A model generated the notes under the pieces. The model was not told the origin of the DNA. It made no database searches and saw only the letters and a list, made by a program, of their open reading frames with translations. Position numbers and translations under genes: made by a program. From Parachryseolinea silvisoli (GTDB taxonomy: Bacteria > Bacteroidota > Bacteroidia > Cytophagales > Cyclobacteriaceae): 64,000 nucleotides of DNA. The stretch covers positions 1,240,001 through 1,304,000 of the forward strand of contig NZ_JAIOAO010000003.1 in NCBI RefSeq assembly GCF_021190955.1, given 5' to 3'. Of the stretch, positions 19,551-28,809 are shown in pieces (the first letter of the stretch is position 1; the number at the start of each line of letters is the position of its first letter).

Positions 19551-19746
19551 CTCGGAAAAGTTTTCAACACTCGGAACTTCTTGGGCCAATTATTCATTCT
19601 CATACTACCCACCTTTACCACACTACGGCCTATTCGACAGGTGTCGAACAATCCACGGAGTAAACCTTTTTATTGAACCACCGTTCTTAGGAACGAGTCA
19701 TTTTATTTAAATTCAACGAAATAAACAACATACTACACAGGCTGCA
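19551..19746 (+). promoter_or_regulatory. Long leader of the RpoD paralogue with two small hairpins
   Basis: No open frame of merit. It contains a perfect 7-bp hairpin TTCGACA/TGTCGAA (19633-19648, 2-base loop) and a 5-bp hairpin CGTTC/GAACG (19682-19695). The last 40 bases are A/T rich, as usual before Bacteroidota start codons. Regulatory role is inference. Confidence 0.35.
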
Positions 19747-20610
19747 ATGAGACAATTAAAGATCAGCAAACAAATCACGAACCGTGAAAGCCAGTCGCTC
19801 GACAAGTATTTACAGGAAATTGGGAAGGTGGATCTGATCACATCAGACATGGAGGTAGAGCTTGCCAAAAGAATTCGCGAAGGCGATCCGTTGGCGCTGG
19901 AAAAGCTGACCAAAGCAAACCTCAGGTTTGTGGTCTCGGTGGCCAAACAATATCAAAACAACGGTTTGACGTTGGGTGACCTTATCAACGAAGGTAACCT
20001 GGGCCTGATCAAAGCCGCTCAGCGCTTTGATGAGACCCGTGGTTTTAAGTTCATTTCTTATGCTGTCTGGTGGATTCGTCAATCCATTATGCAAGCCCTG
20101 GCTGAGCAGTCGCGCATTGTGCGTCTGCCGTTGAACCGAGTTGGTTCCTTGAACAAAATTTCGAAGACTTTCTCAGACCTGGAGCAAAAGTTCCAGCGTG
20201 AGCCTTCCCCGGAAGAGCTGGCAGAAGTGCTCGAAATCAGCTCAGAAGAAGTTTCCGACACCCTGAAGATCTCCGGCCGTCACGTGTCAATGGATGCGCC
20301 GTTTGTACAAGGCGAAGAAAACAGCCTGTTGGACGTTTTGGCCAGCGACAGCGAAGAAACCCCGGATTCGGGGCTAATTGTTGATTCTCTGCGCCGCGAG
20401 GTACAACGTGCCCTGGCAACCTTGACACAACGCGAAGCCAACGTTATTGAGCTGTATTTCGGCCTGAACGGCGAGAACGCGCTGACGCTGGAAGAAATCG
20501 GCGAGAAATTTAATCTGACCCGCGAACGCGTACGGCAGATTAAAGAAAAGGCTACCCGTCGTTTGCAGCACCACGCTCGTAGCAAAACATTGAAAGGATA
20601 CCTGGGCTAG
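19747..20610 (+). CDS. RpoD/SigA-family sigma factor, paralogue of the housekeeping one
   Basis: 287 residues with regions 1.2, 2, 3 and 4 and no long region 1.1, the short form typical of Bacteroidota primary sigma. Region 2.4 ([17 protein letters not shown]), region 3 and region 4.2 ([24 protein letters not shown]) are intact. By eye it differs from the sigma factor at 49484-50347 at about 35 of 287 positions (about 88% identity). Changes cluster after residue 140 and near the C-terminus; regions 2.3-2.4 and the HTH are almost unchanged, so promoter recognition is probably similar. The 49484 copy matches the canonical sequence better; this one may be a condition-specific primary-like sigma (inference). 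Confidence 0.92.
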   Translation: MRQLKISKQITNRESQSLDKYLQEIGKVDLITSDMEVELAKRIREGDPLALEKLTKANLRFVVSVAKQYQNNGLTLGDLINEGNLGLIKAAQRFDETRGFKFISYAVWWIRQSIMQALAEQSRIVRLPLNRVGSLNKISKTFSDLEQKFQREPSPEELAEVLEISSEEVSDTLKISGRHVSMDAPFVQGEENSLLDVLASDSEETPDSGLIVDSLRREVQRALATLTQREANVIELYFGLNGENALTLEEIGEKFNLTRERVRQIKEKATRRLQHHARSKTLKGYLG

Positions 20611-20631
20611 TTTCCAGAAAATATAGAAAAG

Positions 20632-20662
20632 GCCGTTTCAAGTAATTGGAACGGCTTTTTTT
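20632..20662 (+). terminator. Rho-independent terminator after RpoD paralogue
   Basis: Stem GCCGTTTC (20632-20639) / GGAACGGC (20648-20655) with one G-T pair, then seven T (20656-20662). Confidence 0.8.
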
Positions 20663-20689
20663 GTTTCCCGCGTGGGAACGCTAACTTTC
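20660..20689 (+). promoter_or_regulatory. Candidate promoter of AraC-type gene
   Basis: TTTG (20660-20663), 18 bases, TAACTTTC (20682-20689): close to TTTG-N19-TAnnTTTG. The ATG at 20695 is only 5 bases past the box, so the mRNA would be leaderless or nearly so. The -33 overlaps the T tract of the preceding terminator. Confidence 0.4.
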
Positions 20690-20694
20690 GTTTT

Positions 20695-21591
20695 ATGAGA
20701 CGCACGGCCGCGTTAAACGACACACCGCTTTACTGTTTAGATGCTTTTGGAGAAAGAGCCGAGCAGAGCCTGTTTTACATCGAGACTTTACAAGAACACC
20801 TGCAAAGACACCCTTTCGTTAGTAAATCTCACCGTCACGACTTCTACCTGGGTTTGTACGTTAGTCGAGGCATCGGCACGCATACGATCGATTTTGTCGA
20901 TTATCCCGTCAAATCCAATTCTTTTTACCTAATGACACCCGGACAGGTGCACTCCTGGAATCTTTCACCGGAGACGGATGGCTATTTTTTCTTCTTTGTT
21001 CCGGCTTTTTACCAGATGGGCCAGCAGGAATCCGATTTGACGGCTTTTCCGTTCTTTCAATCGTTTCATCCGAGTCCTTACATACAACTCCCTGGTTGCG
21101 ACTCGGTTATCGATCTGATCATCCAGGAAATGTTGAAGGAGTACAAAACGCCCCCTCAGGCCAGGCCCGACCTGCCGTTGCTGCGCAGCTACCTGGAAGT
21201 AGTCCTGCGCAAACTGGCCCGGGAACGCGATGTATCGGTACGAGGGGATGGCACACCGAACGCCACGCATAAGCTTCGCAAGCTGGAAGAGCTCATCAAC
21301 CATCACTATCGCGAATTGAAACAGCCGCATGAATATGCGGAGCTGATGAACCTGTCAGCCTCTTATCTAAACAACGTATGCAAGGCCGTCGTTGGTAAAA
21401 CCCTAAGTGATCTTATTCATGCGCGGATCATTCTTGAAGCCAAGCGCTTTTTCTCGTATGCCGATCTGACCATCAGCCAGGTGGCCGTAAAACTCAATTT
21501 TGCGGACCCATCGTACTTTATCCGCTTCTTTAAGAAACACACGGGCCTGACGCCGGAGCAATTTCGTGAACAGATAAATCGTCCGCTATAA
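20695..21591 (+). CDS. AraC-family transcriptional regulator
   Basis: 298 residues. The N-terminal cupin-like sensor region (about 30-130) includes KSHRHDFYLGLYVSRG and PGQVHSWNL, typical of AraC ligand domains. The C-terminal double HTH (about 195-295) ends in the family signature ISQVAVKLNFADPSYFIRFF and TPEQFR. Ligand unknown. Flanking genes (sigma factor, DUF983) do not reveal its regulon. Confidence 0.9.
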   Translation: MRRTAALNDTPLYCLDAFGERAEQSLFYIETLQEHLQRHPFVSKSHRHDFYLGLYVSRGIGTHTIDFVDYPVKSNSFYLMTPGQVHSWNLSPETDGYFFFFVPAFYQMGQQESDLTAFPFFQSFHPSPYIQLPGCDSVIDLIIQEMLKEYKTPPQARPDLPLLRSYLEVVLRKLARERDVSVRGDGTPNATHKLRKLEELINHHYRELKQPHEYAELMNLSASYLNNVCKAVVGKTLSDLIHARIILEAKRFFSYADLTISQVAVKLNFADPSYFIRFFKKHTGLTPEQFREQINRPL

Positions 21592-21658
21592 AGCGCGAAT
21601 TGTGCGCTATCGGGTGTGCCGTGAAGACCGTTATTAGCGGTATAAAACAGGCATCAGT

Positions 21659-22033
21659 ATGTTACGAAAAGGAACAAAATTGTACAGTGTGGTCAATCTG
21701 AAATGTCCGCGCTGTCACGAAGGCGACATGTTTTCCCACCCCTTATGGAGCACCAAATTTGCGGAGATGAATAAGCAATGCGAGGCGTGTGGTTTTGACT
21801 TTATCCAGGAGCCCTCTTATTATTTCGGGGCAATGTACATCAGCTACGGTGTGCAGGTAGCGGTGTTCGTAGCGGTGTACCTGGGACTGCGGTACACCGT
21901 TAATCCGGATACCTGGACGTATGTATGGGCAATGATCGCTGCGTCTATCCTGATCCTCCCGTTTAACTTCCGTATATCCCGTGCCGGATGGATCAACTTG
22001 TTCTTCTCCTACCGGAAGAAGGAGGCGTCGTAA
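21659..22033 (+). CDS. DUF983 family zinc-ribbon membrane protein
   Basis: 124 residues. A zinc-ribbon-like start (LKCPRCHEGDMF ... CEACGFDF) gives two CxxC pairs, followed by two membrane helices at about 58-78 and 85-102. This is the DUF983 pattern, including PSYYFGAMYISYG. Molecular function is not known for the family; in some bacteria members sit near cytochrome oxidase genes, not the case here. Confidence 0.88.
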   Translation: MLRKGTKLYSVVNLKCPRCHEGDMFSHPLWSTKFAEMNKQCEACGFDFIQEPSYYFGAMYISYGVQVAVFVAVYLGLRYTVNPDTWTYVWAMIAASILILPFNFRISRAGWINLFFSYRKKEAS

Positions 22034-22036
22034 TCT

Positions 22037-22067
22037 TTTGAACTTACTCTCAGATCGGGTAGTTTAG
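22037..22067 (+). promoter_or_regulatory. Promoter of DUF6934 gene
   Basis: TTTG (22037-22040), exactly 19 bases, TAGTTTAG (22060-22067), one or two mismatches from the -7 consensus. Transcription would start near 22074, 12 bases before the TTG start codon at 22086, which supports that unusual start. Confidence 0.55.
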
Positions 22068-22085
22068 GGCAAAACAAGCTGTGAT

Positions 22086-22550
22086 TTGACCTTAACCCAT
22101 TACCCGTTAGAGACGAACCCCGAATTTCTGGATTATGAATTTTTGAGCATAGGTCCGAAAGGGGAGATTCGTAAACTCGTACGTTTTACCAGGATGGAAG
22201 TTGCCGATACATCATTGGACATCTACAACCTTGCTTTTGGAGACTACGACAAAGTCGGCAATACAATTGACGACGATATCATTACCGATAACAAGGACCC
22301 TAACCAGGTATTGCTTACCGTGGCGGCGGCCGTGCTGGCGTTTACAGCGCGCCATCCGGAGGCACTGGTTTTTGTTCAGGGAAATACACCGGTGCGCATG
22401 CGTTATTATACCATGGGCGTGGCCACACACCTGGATGGCACATTAAAGGGGTTTGACATCTGGGGAAACATTGAAGAGGAGTGGGAGCTGTTTCGGCCTA
22501 ACCGGCGGTATATCGGACTGCTGGCGCGGCGCAAGGCAGAGGGGGTTTGA
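22086..22550 (+). CDS. DUF6934 family protein (TTG start)
   Basis: 154 residues. The block YEFLSIGPKGEIRKLVRFT, then YNLAFGD, DDDIITDNKD and VAAAVLAFTARHPEALVFVQGNTPVRMRYYTMG match the Bacteroidota DUF6934 family as I recall it; function unknown. There is no in-frame ATG before residue 37, so translation must begin at TTG 22086, consistent with the promoter spacing. It is followed 13 bases later by a 63-residue basic protein, an arrangement reminiscent of small two-gene modules such as toxin-antitoxin pairs (inference). Confidence 0.8.
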   Translation: MTLTHYPLETNPEFLDYEFLSIGPKGEIRKLVRFTRMEVADTSLDIYNLAFGDYDKVGNTIDDDIITDNKDPNQVLLTVAAAVLAFTARHPEALVFVQGNTPVRMRYYTMGVATHLDGTLKGFDIWGNIEEEWELFRPNRRYIGLLARRKAEGV

Positions 22551-22563
22551 AATCCAAGAAATA

Positions 22564-22755
22564 ATGGATATCTTTGGGTCAGCAATCAACCGAAATATGG
22601 CGATTCTTAGTAAAAAAGAAAGTACTAGCTATTCCGGCGTTAGCGTCAGCAAAAGGATAAAAAGCCGTGCGCAAGATCCTTTTATCCTCAAGAAGGTAAA
22701 AGAAGCCGAAGCCTTTCTCAATAAACACGGCCTGCCTGCTGCCTTGACAAGATAA
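22564..22755 (+). CDS. Small basic protein downstream of DUF6934
   Basis: 63 residues from the ATG at 22564. It has a Ser/Lys-rich middle (KKESTSYSGVSVSKRIKSRAQDPF) and a predicted amphipathic C-terminal helix (KKVKEAEAFLNKHG). No named family recognised. It is cotranscribed with the DUF6934 gene and the pair is closed by a strong terminator at 22781, so the two form a self-contained unit. Confidence 0.55.
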   Translation: MDIFGSAINRNMAILSKKESTSYSGVSVSKRIKSRAQDPFILKKVKEAEAFLNKHGLPAALTR

Positions 22756-22780
22756 GATAACTTCGATACAAAAGATTATA

Positions 22781-22818
22781 AAAACAAAGAAGCCAGTTTT
22801 CACTGGCTTCTTTGTTTT
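22781..22818. terminator. Bidirectional Rho-independent terminator
   Basis: 17-bp perfect stem AAAACAAAGAAGCCAGT (22781-22797) / ACTGGCTTCTTTGTTTT (22802-22818) with a TTTC loop. A runs on one side and T runs on the other let it end both the DUF6934 unit and the converging acyltransferase-like gene. Confidence 0.88.
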
Positions 22819-22835
22819 ATGCTGTAGTCAATGAC

Positions 22836-23993
22836 TTACATGTATGACAACCACCAATAGCCTTTCTCTTTCCGGTAACGGCCAAACCAACGACATGGGA
22901 AATACAATACGGCGACCACTAACACCCAAGCCAGATAAGCACGGAGTAAGTTAGGATGGTACCCCGGTGGGCATTCCGGCATCATGAACGACAAGTTAAT
23001 GGGCTTCCCGAAGGCCAGGTACGTCCAGATGAGTGCACTGATGTTCATGAGCGGCAGATGAAGCAAGTAATAAAAGAACGGGACCTGACCATATACCTGG
23101 AAAAATGATGTTATGCGGTTTGTCCAATGATTAAACACATACAGCAGCAATAACCCGACGCCTACTGTAAGACTGATAAACAGCAACGACGGCGGATATT
23201 TAGAGACGTTTAAAAACGACAGTACCGTGTACACATCGCCACGGGGCTGTACGCTCCACGGCACAGGATCACCGTATAGATTTATTCCGCGTAATACAAT
23301 AAACAATACCAGTGACACTGCGCCGGCCGTTACCAGCAACTTGTCGCGCCCGCCCGGTTCGTGTAAGAACCACGGGCCTATGAGGTATCCCGCCAGCATC
23401 ACACCCACCCAGGGGAAAATAGTATAGGCCACTAGTACGGGTTGTTTGCCAAGCTGCAGCACAAAAGGGGTGTTATGCAGGACTGCAGCCAGCGCGTTTT
23501 GAGGCGTTATGGTAGTGATGTTGGGCACAGCGTCATGCCCGCCAATAATCACCACGGCCAGCGTTATCAATAACCACCGCGGCAGCCAGATCAAGGCAGC
23601 CATAAACACCATCGACCAACCGATCACCCAAAACACAGTGAGTAAAATGAGGTGATAGCCAAACTGCACAAAGAAAGTGATCACCACGACCTCCAATACG
23701 ACAAGCCACAGGCCCCGTGTCAGGAGGAACACGCTCACCGCGCCCCGGCTGGACTTTCGTTGTTGGAATAAGAAAATGCTTATGCCTGACAAGAAGATAA
23801 ACGTGGGTGCGCAAAAGTGTGTAATCCAACGGGTGAAGAACAACGGTACGGAAGTCTGCGTCAGATCTTCAGGGCGAAAAGGGGTGGCACTAAAGAAGTC
23901 GCGAACGTGATCGAGGGCCATCACTACCATGATCAGGCCGCGTAAGATATCAATCGACGGGATGCGATGTGGCGCGGATAGTGTCTTTTCCAT
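22836..23993 (-). CDS. DUF1624 / heparan-alpha-glucosaminide N-acetyltransferase-like membrane protein
   Basis: 385 residues, about ten membrane helices. The N-terminal RIPSIDILRGLIMVVMALDHVRDFF is the family signature, with the conserved His in LDHVRD used for acetyl transfer across the membrane in the human lysosomal enzyme. WITHFCAPTFIFLSGIS is also typical. The bacterial substrate is unknown. It converges on the DUF6934 unit. Confidence 0.85.
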   Translation of the reverse strand: MEKTLSAPHRIPSIDILRGLIMVVMALDHVRDFFSATPFRPEDLTQTSVPLFFTRWITHFCAPTFIFLSGISIFLFQQRKSSRGAVSVFLLTRGLWLVVLEVVVITFFVQFGYHLILLTVFWVIGWSMVFMAALIWLPRWLLITLAVVIIGGHDAVPNITTITPQNALAAVLHNTPFVLQLGKQPVLVAYTIFPWVGVMLAGYLIGPWFLHEPGGRDKLLVTAGAVSLVLFIVLRGINLYGDPVPWSVQPRGDVYTVLSFLNVSKYPPSLLFISLTVGVGLLLLYVFNHWTNRITSFFQVYGQVPFFYYLLHLPLMNISALIWTYLAFGKPINLSFMMPECPPGYHPNLLRAYLAWVLVVAVLYFPCRWFGRYRKEKGYWWLSYM

Positions 23994-24100
23994 AGAGCAA
24001 TATGTTTGTTAATGCCTGTTTGGGAAAGGTGTTTATGCTGAATGACGAATTGAACGGGCTCAATCGGTCATTTCGATGCCCCAGCGCACGGCGAGACTGC

Positions 24101-24859
24101 TTATTTTCCCAACCATTCTTTAAAGGGAGTCACCCGGTCGCCACTGACAAATACCATTTCCTTCGGCGACGGCTGTAACTCGAGCTTAAGCTTCCCTGTG
24201 GAATAATGATGCGCCGCCTGGATTGCCCTGTGTGCAATGTAATACTGACGATTTACTCGAAAAAACTCGTGAGGATCAAGTACTTGTGATAGCAGATCCA
24301 AACTATAATTAATGGGCAGCCTGGCGCCTTTATCCGTCACAAGAAATGTCATCTTTTCTTCCAGGAAAAAGTAAGCGATGTCATTCGTGGGGATACTCTG
24401 GATCTTATTGCCGAGCGTTACCATAAAGCGATCTTTGTATTCTTTGACCTTCAGTTGGGCGAGCAAAGGCGCCATGTTGGCCGGCAACGTACGTGCGAAG
24501 TGTCTTTCAAATGTGTGGTACTTATCGAGCGCTGCTGCCAGCGCCTCGTATTGAATGGGCTTCAGTAGATAGTCGATGCTATTGACCTTAAATGCCTGAA
24601 TGACATATTCATCATAAGCTGTGGTAAAGATAACCGGCACGGTCAGGTCGATCGAATCAAACAGGGCGAAGACGAGGTCGTCTTCCAGGTGAATGTCCAT
24701 CAATATCAGGTCGGGCGACGGGTGTATTCTAAGCCAGTGCAGCGCTTCCTGCACGGAAGGTATGACCGACAACACTTCTACAGGCTGCGGACATTGTTTG
24801 ACCAGCCCTTCTAAGTGGCGAGCGATAATCCCTTCATCTTCAAGAATAAGAATCTTCAT
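24101..24859 (-). CDS. LytTR-family response regulator
   Basis: 252 residues. Receiver with E8/D9 and phosphoacceptor D55 (LILMDIHLEDD), switch Lys in YLLKPIQ near 102. The LytTR domain at about 140-248 includes FFRVNRQYYIAHRAIQ. It starts 25 bases after the end of the LytS-type kinase upstream, so kinase and regulator form an operon and presumed cognate pair. Confidence 0.93.
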   Translation of the reverse strand: MKILILEDEGIIARHLEGLVKQCPQPVEVLSVIPSVQEALHWLRIHPSPDLILMDIHLEDDLVFALFDSIDLTVPVIFTTAYDEYVIQAFKVNSIDYLLKPIQYEALAAALDKYHTFERHFARTLPANMAPLLAQLKVKEYKDRFMVTLGNKIQSIPTNDIAYFFLEEKMTFLVTDKGARLPINYSLDLLSQVLDPHEFFRVNRQYYIAHRAIQAAHHYSTGKLKLELQPSPKEMVFVSGDRVTPFKEWLGK

Positions 24860-24883
24860 ATATGTACAGCAGGCTACCGGTTG

Positions 24884-26008
24884 TCACTCGGTTAAAAGTG
24901 GCACGTTTACACGAAAGATAGTATCAAAATCTTCAATTTGGACAAACTGCTCGGTCAGGAGGTGATACCGGGCGATGATGTTTTGCAAACCTGTTCCGCC
25001 GGCCTCTGATCGGCGGAGGCGTGTGTGCAGGGTATTGCTAACCCGTAGCTGACCAAGGTGGATGTCTACATGAATTTGCAAGGGAGCCTTATCGGACATC
25101 TGATTGTGCTTCACGGCATTCTCAATAAGCAGCTGGAGGGTCATGGGCACGATCCGGTACTTACGGGCCTCTTCGTCGGATATCGCGAGGGTGATGTGAA
25201 GCTTGCGCTGAAAACGGATAGTCAACAAAAAGATATACGATTCGAGAAAGACCAGCTCTTCTTTTAGCAGGATGGTATCGACCGCTTTCTGTTCGAGGAT
25301 ATAACGGTAAGTTTTTGCCAACTCCTGAATAAATTTTTCCGCTAATACAGGATCTTCTTGTACCAGTGAGGAGAGGATGCTGAGGCTGTTGAATAAAAAG
25401 TGTGGGTTCACCTGGCTTTTCAGCGCCGCGAGCTGTGCTTTTACATTCTCTTTCTCTAATGTCTCCGTGCGGGTAAAGATATCTTTCATACGGAGTGTCG
25501 CCTTACGATTGACAATGAGGTAGAAGGCCGAGAGCATCAGCAAAACAAAAAAGCCGGAGTTGGCGCGTTTGTATAAATCCCAGAGCGGCGTGGTGCGGTC
25601 TCCGCGGAAAGGAATAATCAGCGGGGTGTGAAAGAAATGAAGTGCCAGGTTGTTTAGTCCACCCATTACCCCGCCGATGACGACGATAAAAGCAAATGAC
25701 AACAGTATGGCCAGAACGAAGGTCATCAATTGGACGGGGAGTTTAAACTCAAGAATAAAGTCGCTGCCAAAGTAATGCGCGAGCCCATCCAGGCACCACT
25801 CGGACACATTAATCCAGACGAAAAGAATAACCAATAATACGGTGCCGGTAATAACCTGGTAATATAGGATTGGAAGGGTGAATGCCAGATCGACGCTATA
25901 GACGGGGAAGTCCAGGTACAACAGTACAGGGTAATACAACACGAGCAAGCTGAATGCCAGCTGCCACCGTTGTTGGTGCGAGAGCTTATCGTTTTTGATC
26001 GGTATCAC
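24884..26008 (-). CDS. LytS/YehU-type membrane sensor histidine kinase
   Basis: About 374 residues. Four to five N-terminal membrane helices (for example [15 protein letters not shown] and [17 protein letters not shown]), then the kinase core: phosphoacceptor in [15 protein letters not shown], ATPase region [13 protein letters not shown] and [13 protein letters not shown] chose the GTG at 26008 as start; a TTG at 26026 in the same frame is an alternative. It is divergent from iorA, sharing a control region of about 160 bases. Signal unknown. Confidence 0.9.
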   Translation of the reverse strand: MIPIKNDKLSHQQRWQLAFSLLVLYYPVLLYLDFPVYSVDLAFTLPILYYQVITGTVLLVILFVWINVSEWCLDGLAHYFGSDFILEFKLPVQLMTFVLAILLSFAFIVVIGGVMGGLNNLALHFFHTPLIIPFRGDRTTPLWDLYKRANSGFFVLLMLSAFYLIVNRKATLRMKDIFTRTETLEKENVKAQLAALKSQVNPHFLFNSLSILSSLVQEDPVLAEKFIQELAKTYRYILEQKAVDTILLKEELVFLESYIFLLTIRFQRKLHITLAISDEEARKYRIVPMTLQLLIENAVKHNQMSDKAPLQIHVDIHLGQLRVSNTLHTRLRRSEAGGTGLQNIIARYHLLTEQFVQIEDFDTIFRVNVPLLTE

Positions 26009-26169
26009 GATATGTGAAAATAGCAATCGCCCCTGAGTTCCTCAAGCATCCGGAGACATCCGTACATCGGCTGTATCCTACCGTTTGGAGAACCGGGGCG
26101 TACCGCGATCAAAAATGCCTGCATGACATGGTCAAATTTGATACCTTAGGATGCTTATTTCATCCGGTT

Positions 26170-26634
26170 ATGGCACAATACACATTAAACATCAACGGCA
26201 AAAGCTATCAGGCCGATGTCGATGCGGACACCCCGCTACTGTGGGTACTGCGCGACACGCTGGGGCTGGTAGGGACAAAGTATGGTTGCGGCATTGCTCA
26301 GTGCGGTGCCTGCACGGTACACCTGAATGACAACGCCGCCAGGTCCTGTACACTGCCGGTGTCGGCGGTGCGGAACGGCAAAATCGTGACGATCGAGGGC
26401 TTGTCTGAGAAAGGTGACCATCCCGTGCAGACGGCGTGGAACGAGATAGACGTAGCACAATGTGGCTATTGCCAGGCCGGCCAAATTATGTCGGCCGCAG
26501 CATTTCTGACTAAAAATCCCAAGCCTACCGCTGAGCAGATTGATACTGCCATGCAAGGGAACATTTGCCGCTGTGGCACGTACCATCGCATTCGTGAAGC
26601 TGTTACGTTGGCTGCCTCTAAACTTAAATCGTAA
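26170..26634 (+). CDS. iorA: Isoquinoline 1-oxidoreductase alpha-like [2Fe-2S] subunit
   Basis: 154 residues from the ATG at 26170; the longer frame from 26014 is not family-like. It has the two [2Fe-2S] sites of molybdenum hydroxylase small subunits: C40/C45/C48/C60 ([12 protein letters not shown] ... SC) and C98/C101/C133/C135 ([17 protein letters not shown]). It passes electrons from the Mo centre of the IorB-like partner encoded 4 bases downstream. Actual substrate is unknown; annotated Ior homologues often act on other aldehydes or heterocycles. Confidence 0.92.
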   Translation: MAQYTLNINGKSYQADVDADTPLLWVLRDTLGLVGTKYGCGIAQCGACTVHLNDNAARSCTLPVSAVRNGKIVTIEGLSEKGDHPVQTAWNEIDVAQCGYCQAGQIMSAAAFLTKNPKPTAEQIDTAMQGNICRCGTYHRIREAVTLAASKLKS

Positions 26635-26638
26635 GCCT

Positions 26639-28801
26639 ATGTCGATCCTACCAAAAACGAGTCGCCGTGATTTCCTGAAGCTTGCCACGGCTGCCAGCGG
26701 TGGCCTGCTGTTGGGTTTCTATTGGAACGATACCGCTGCCGGTGCGCCCAACGTCGTGGGCAATATGTCGTTGACACCCGATGACATTACGTTTAACAGC
26801 TATCTGTCCATCGCGCCCGATGGTATTGTTACGATCCTTTCGCCCAACCCCGAGTTGGGTCAGAATATAAAGACCTCGTTCCCCATGATCGTAGCGGAAG
26901 AGCTCGATGCGGATTGGTCGAAAGTTAACGTGCTGCAAGCGGCGCTCGACACACAGAAATTTGAACGTCAGGTGACCGGTGGAAGCGGCGCCATTCCCCA
27001 TTCATGGGAGCGCCTGCGCAAAGCAGGGGCCTCGGCGCGACAAATGTTATTGGAAGCTGCCGCCAAACGCTGGCAGGTTACAACGGACTCGCTAACAACA
27101 TCACAAAGTGTAGTAACCCATGCGGCCAGCAAACGCAAGGCCACTTATGGTGAGCTGGCAGCCGAAGCCGGTACGTTGCCCGTACCCGCTACGGTAACGC
27201 TGAAGGATAAAAAGGATTTTAAACTGATCGGCCAGGCCATCCGCAACGTGGACAACCACGAGATTATCACTGGCAAGCCACTCTTTGGGCTTGACTTTTA
27301 CCGGGAAGGAATGCTTTTTGCCGTGATTCAACGGCCGCAGGCTTTTGGTACGAAGATCAAATCGGTCGACAGTAGTGCGGCAAAAGCGATGCCCGGCATT
27401 GTAGACGTTGTTACATTTAAGAACAACGTGGCCGTGGTCGGTAAATCTACCTGGCAGGTAAACAAGGCCCGCAAAGCACTTAAGATCGAATACGAACAGG
27501 ACGGGGCGTCCGAGAGCACACCAGATCACGATAAGCTTTTCAAGACATTACTTGACAGCCCGGAGGCAACTGTGCGCCGTAAGGACGGCGATGTAGACGC
27601 TGCATTCAAACAAGCCACCACTGTTATTACGCGTGAATATCAATGTCCGTTCCTGCCGCACGCGCCGCTGGAGCCAATGAATTTCTTTGCCCACGTGCGT
27701 GAGGACGGCGTGGAGCTTGTTGGCCCATCGCAGACGCCGGAGATGGCGCGTAACGAAACCGCGAAGCTATTGGGCGTTCCTGCCGAAAAGATAACACTTG
27801 AACTCACACGTCTGGGCGGAGGCTTTGGTCGCCGGCTGAAAGCCGACTATGTACTGGAGGCGGCCGAGCTCTCAAGCATTATCGAAGCTCCGGTAAAAGT
27901 CGTCTGGATGCGTGAAGACGATATGACGGGCGGAAGTTACCGGCCTGCCGTACGGTACCGTTTCAGCGCGGCCTTGAACAGCCAGGGTGAGATGATCGGC
28001 TACAAGCTGCGCGGTGTCGGCATCAACGCCGGCAACTGTACACGCGAGGATAACTTTCCTTCGGGCGCAGTGGATAACTTGCTGATCGATTCAATCGAAC
28101 ATAAATCACCTATTACGACAGGAGCCTGGCGGGCACCGATCACAAATTTCCTGGCGTTCGCCGAGCAGGCATTTATCGATGAAGTGGCGCATGCAGCAAA
28201 GAAAGACGTAGTACAGTTTCGTCTGGGCTTATTAGACAAAGCCAAACGTACGCCTACGGGTGCTGTTAAATATGATATAGACCGTATGAAGACCGTCATT
28301 CAACTGGCGGCAGAGAAGTCGGAGTGGGGCAAGAAACCAAAGGTATTTCAGGGTTTCAGTGTGTACTTTTCGCACCGCTCGTACGTAGCGCAAGTAGCGG
28401 AGGTCAGCATGAAGAGCGGCAAACCGGTGTTGCAAAAGATCCATGCTGCCGCCGACTGTGGTATTGTTGTTAACCTTAGTGGTGCATACCAGCAGGTACG
28501 GGGCGGTATTGTCGATGGGCTCGGGCATGCATTTTTTGGAAACCTGACCTTCAGCGGAGGAGCAGCAGACCAAAAGAATTTTAATACCTACAAGCTTATC
28601 CGCATGAAGGACGTGCCGGAGGTCGACGTTCACTTTGTCAATAACGGTATAGATCCGACGGGGTTAGGAGAACCGGCATTGCCGCCTACGGGTGGCGCTG
28701 TTGCCAACGCGTTCTTTGCTGCCACGGGCAAACGGTTCTATAACCAGCCGTTTGACAAGCAACAAGATGCAATCCCGCAAGCGAATATTGAACGTATGTA
28801 A
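26639..28801 (+). CDS. iorB: Isoquinoline 1-oxidoreductase beta-like molybdopterin subunit, Tat-exported
   Basis: 720 residues from ATG 26639. A twin-Arg signal (SRRDFLKLATAASGG) indicates export of the folded holoenzyme with its Fe-S partner. Xanthine-dehydrogenase-type molybdopterin domains follow: RPQAFGTKIKSVD, PLEPMNFFAHV, LTRLGGGFGRRLKADYV, and the C-terminal GLGEPALPPTGGAVANA with the Glu expected at the Mo site. Operon with iorA. No XdhC-type sulfurase or MCD biosynthesis gene is within view, so cofactor insertion must be provided elsewhere. Confidence 0.93.
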   Translation: MSILPKTSRRDFLKLATAASGGLLLGFYWNDTAAGAPNVVGNMSLTPDDITFNSYLSIAPDGIVTILSPNPELGQNIKTSFPMIVAEELDADWSKVNVLQAALDTQKFERQVTGGSGAIPHSWERLRKAGASARQMLLEAAAKRWQVTTDSLTTSQSVVTHAASKRKATYGELAAEAGTLPVPATVTLKDKKDFKLIGQAIRNVDNHEIITGKPLFGLDFYREGMLFAVIQRPQAFGTKIKSVDSSAAKAMPGIVDVVTFKNNVAVVGKSTWQVNKARKALKIEYEQDGASESTPDHDKLFKTLLDSPEATVRRKDGDVDAAFKQATTVITREYQCPFLPHAPLEPMNFFAHVREDGVELVGPSQTPEMARNETAKLLGVPAEKITLELTRLGGGFGRRLKADYVLEAAELSSIIEAPVKVVWMREDDMTGGSYRPAVRYRFSAALNSQGEMIGYKLRGVGINAGNCTREDNFPSGAVDNLLIDSIEHKSPITTGAWRAPITNFLAFAEQAFIDEVAHAAKKDVVQFRLGLLDKAKRTPTGAVKYDIDRMKTVIQLAAEKSEWGKKPKVFQGFSVYFSHRSYVAQVAEVSMKSGKPVLQKIHAAADCGIVVNLSGAYQQVRGGIVDGLGHAFFGNLTFSGGAADQKNFNTYKLIRMKDVPEVDVHFVNNGIDPTGLGEPALPPTGGAVANAFFAATGKRFYNQPFDKQQDAIPQANIERM

Positions 28802-28809
28802 CGACTGGC

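Noticed and set aside
26014..26169. N-terminal extension of the iorA frame
   Set aside because: Not family-like and overlaps the divergent kinase start; ATG 26170 gives the normal 154-residue subunit.
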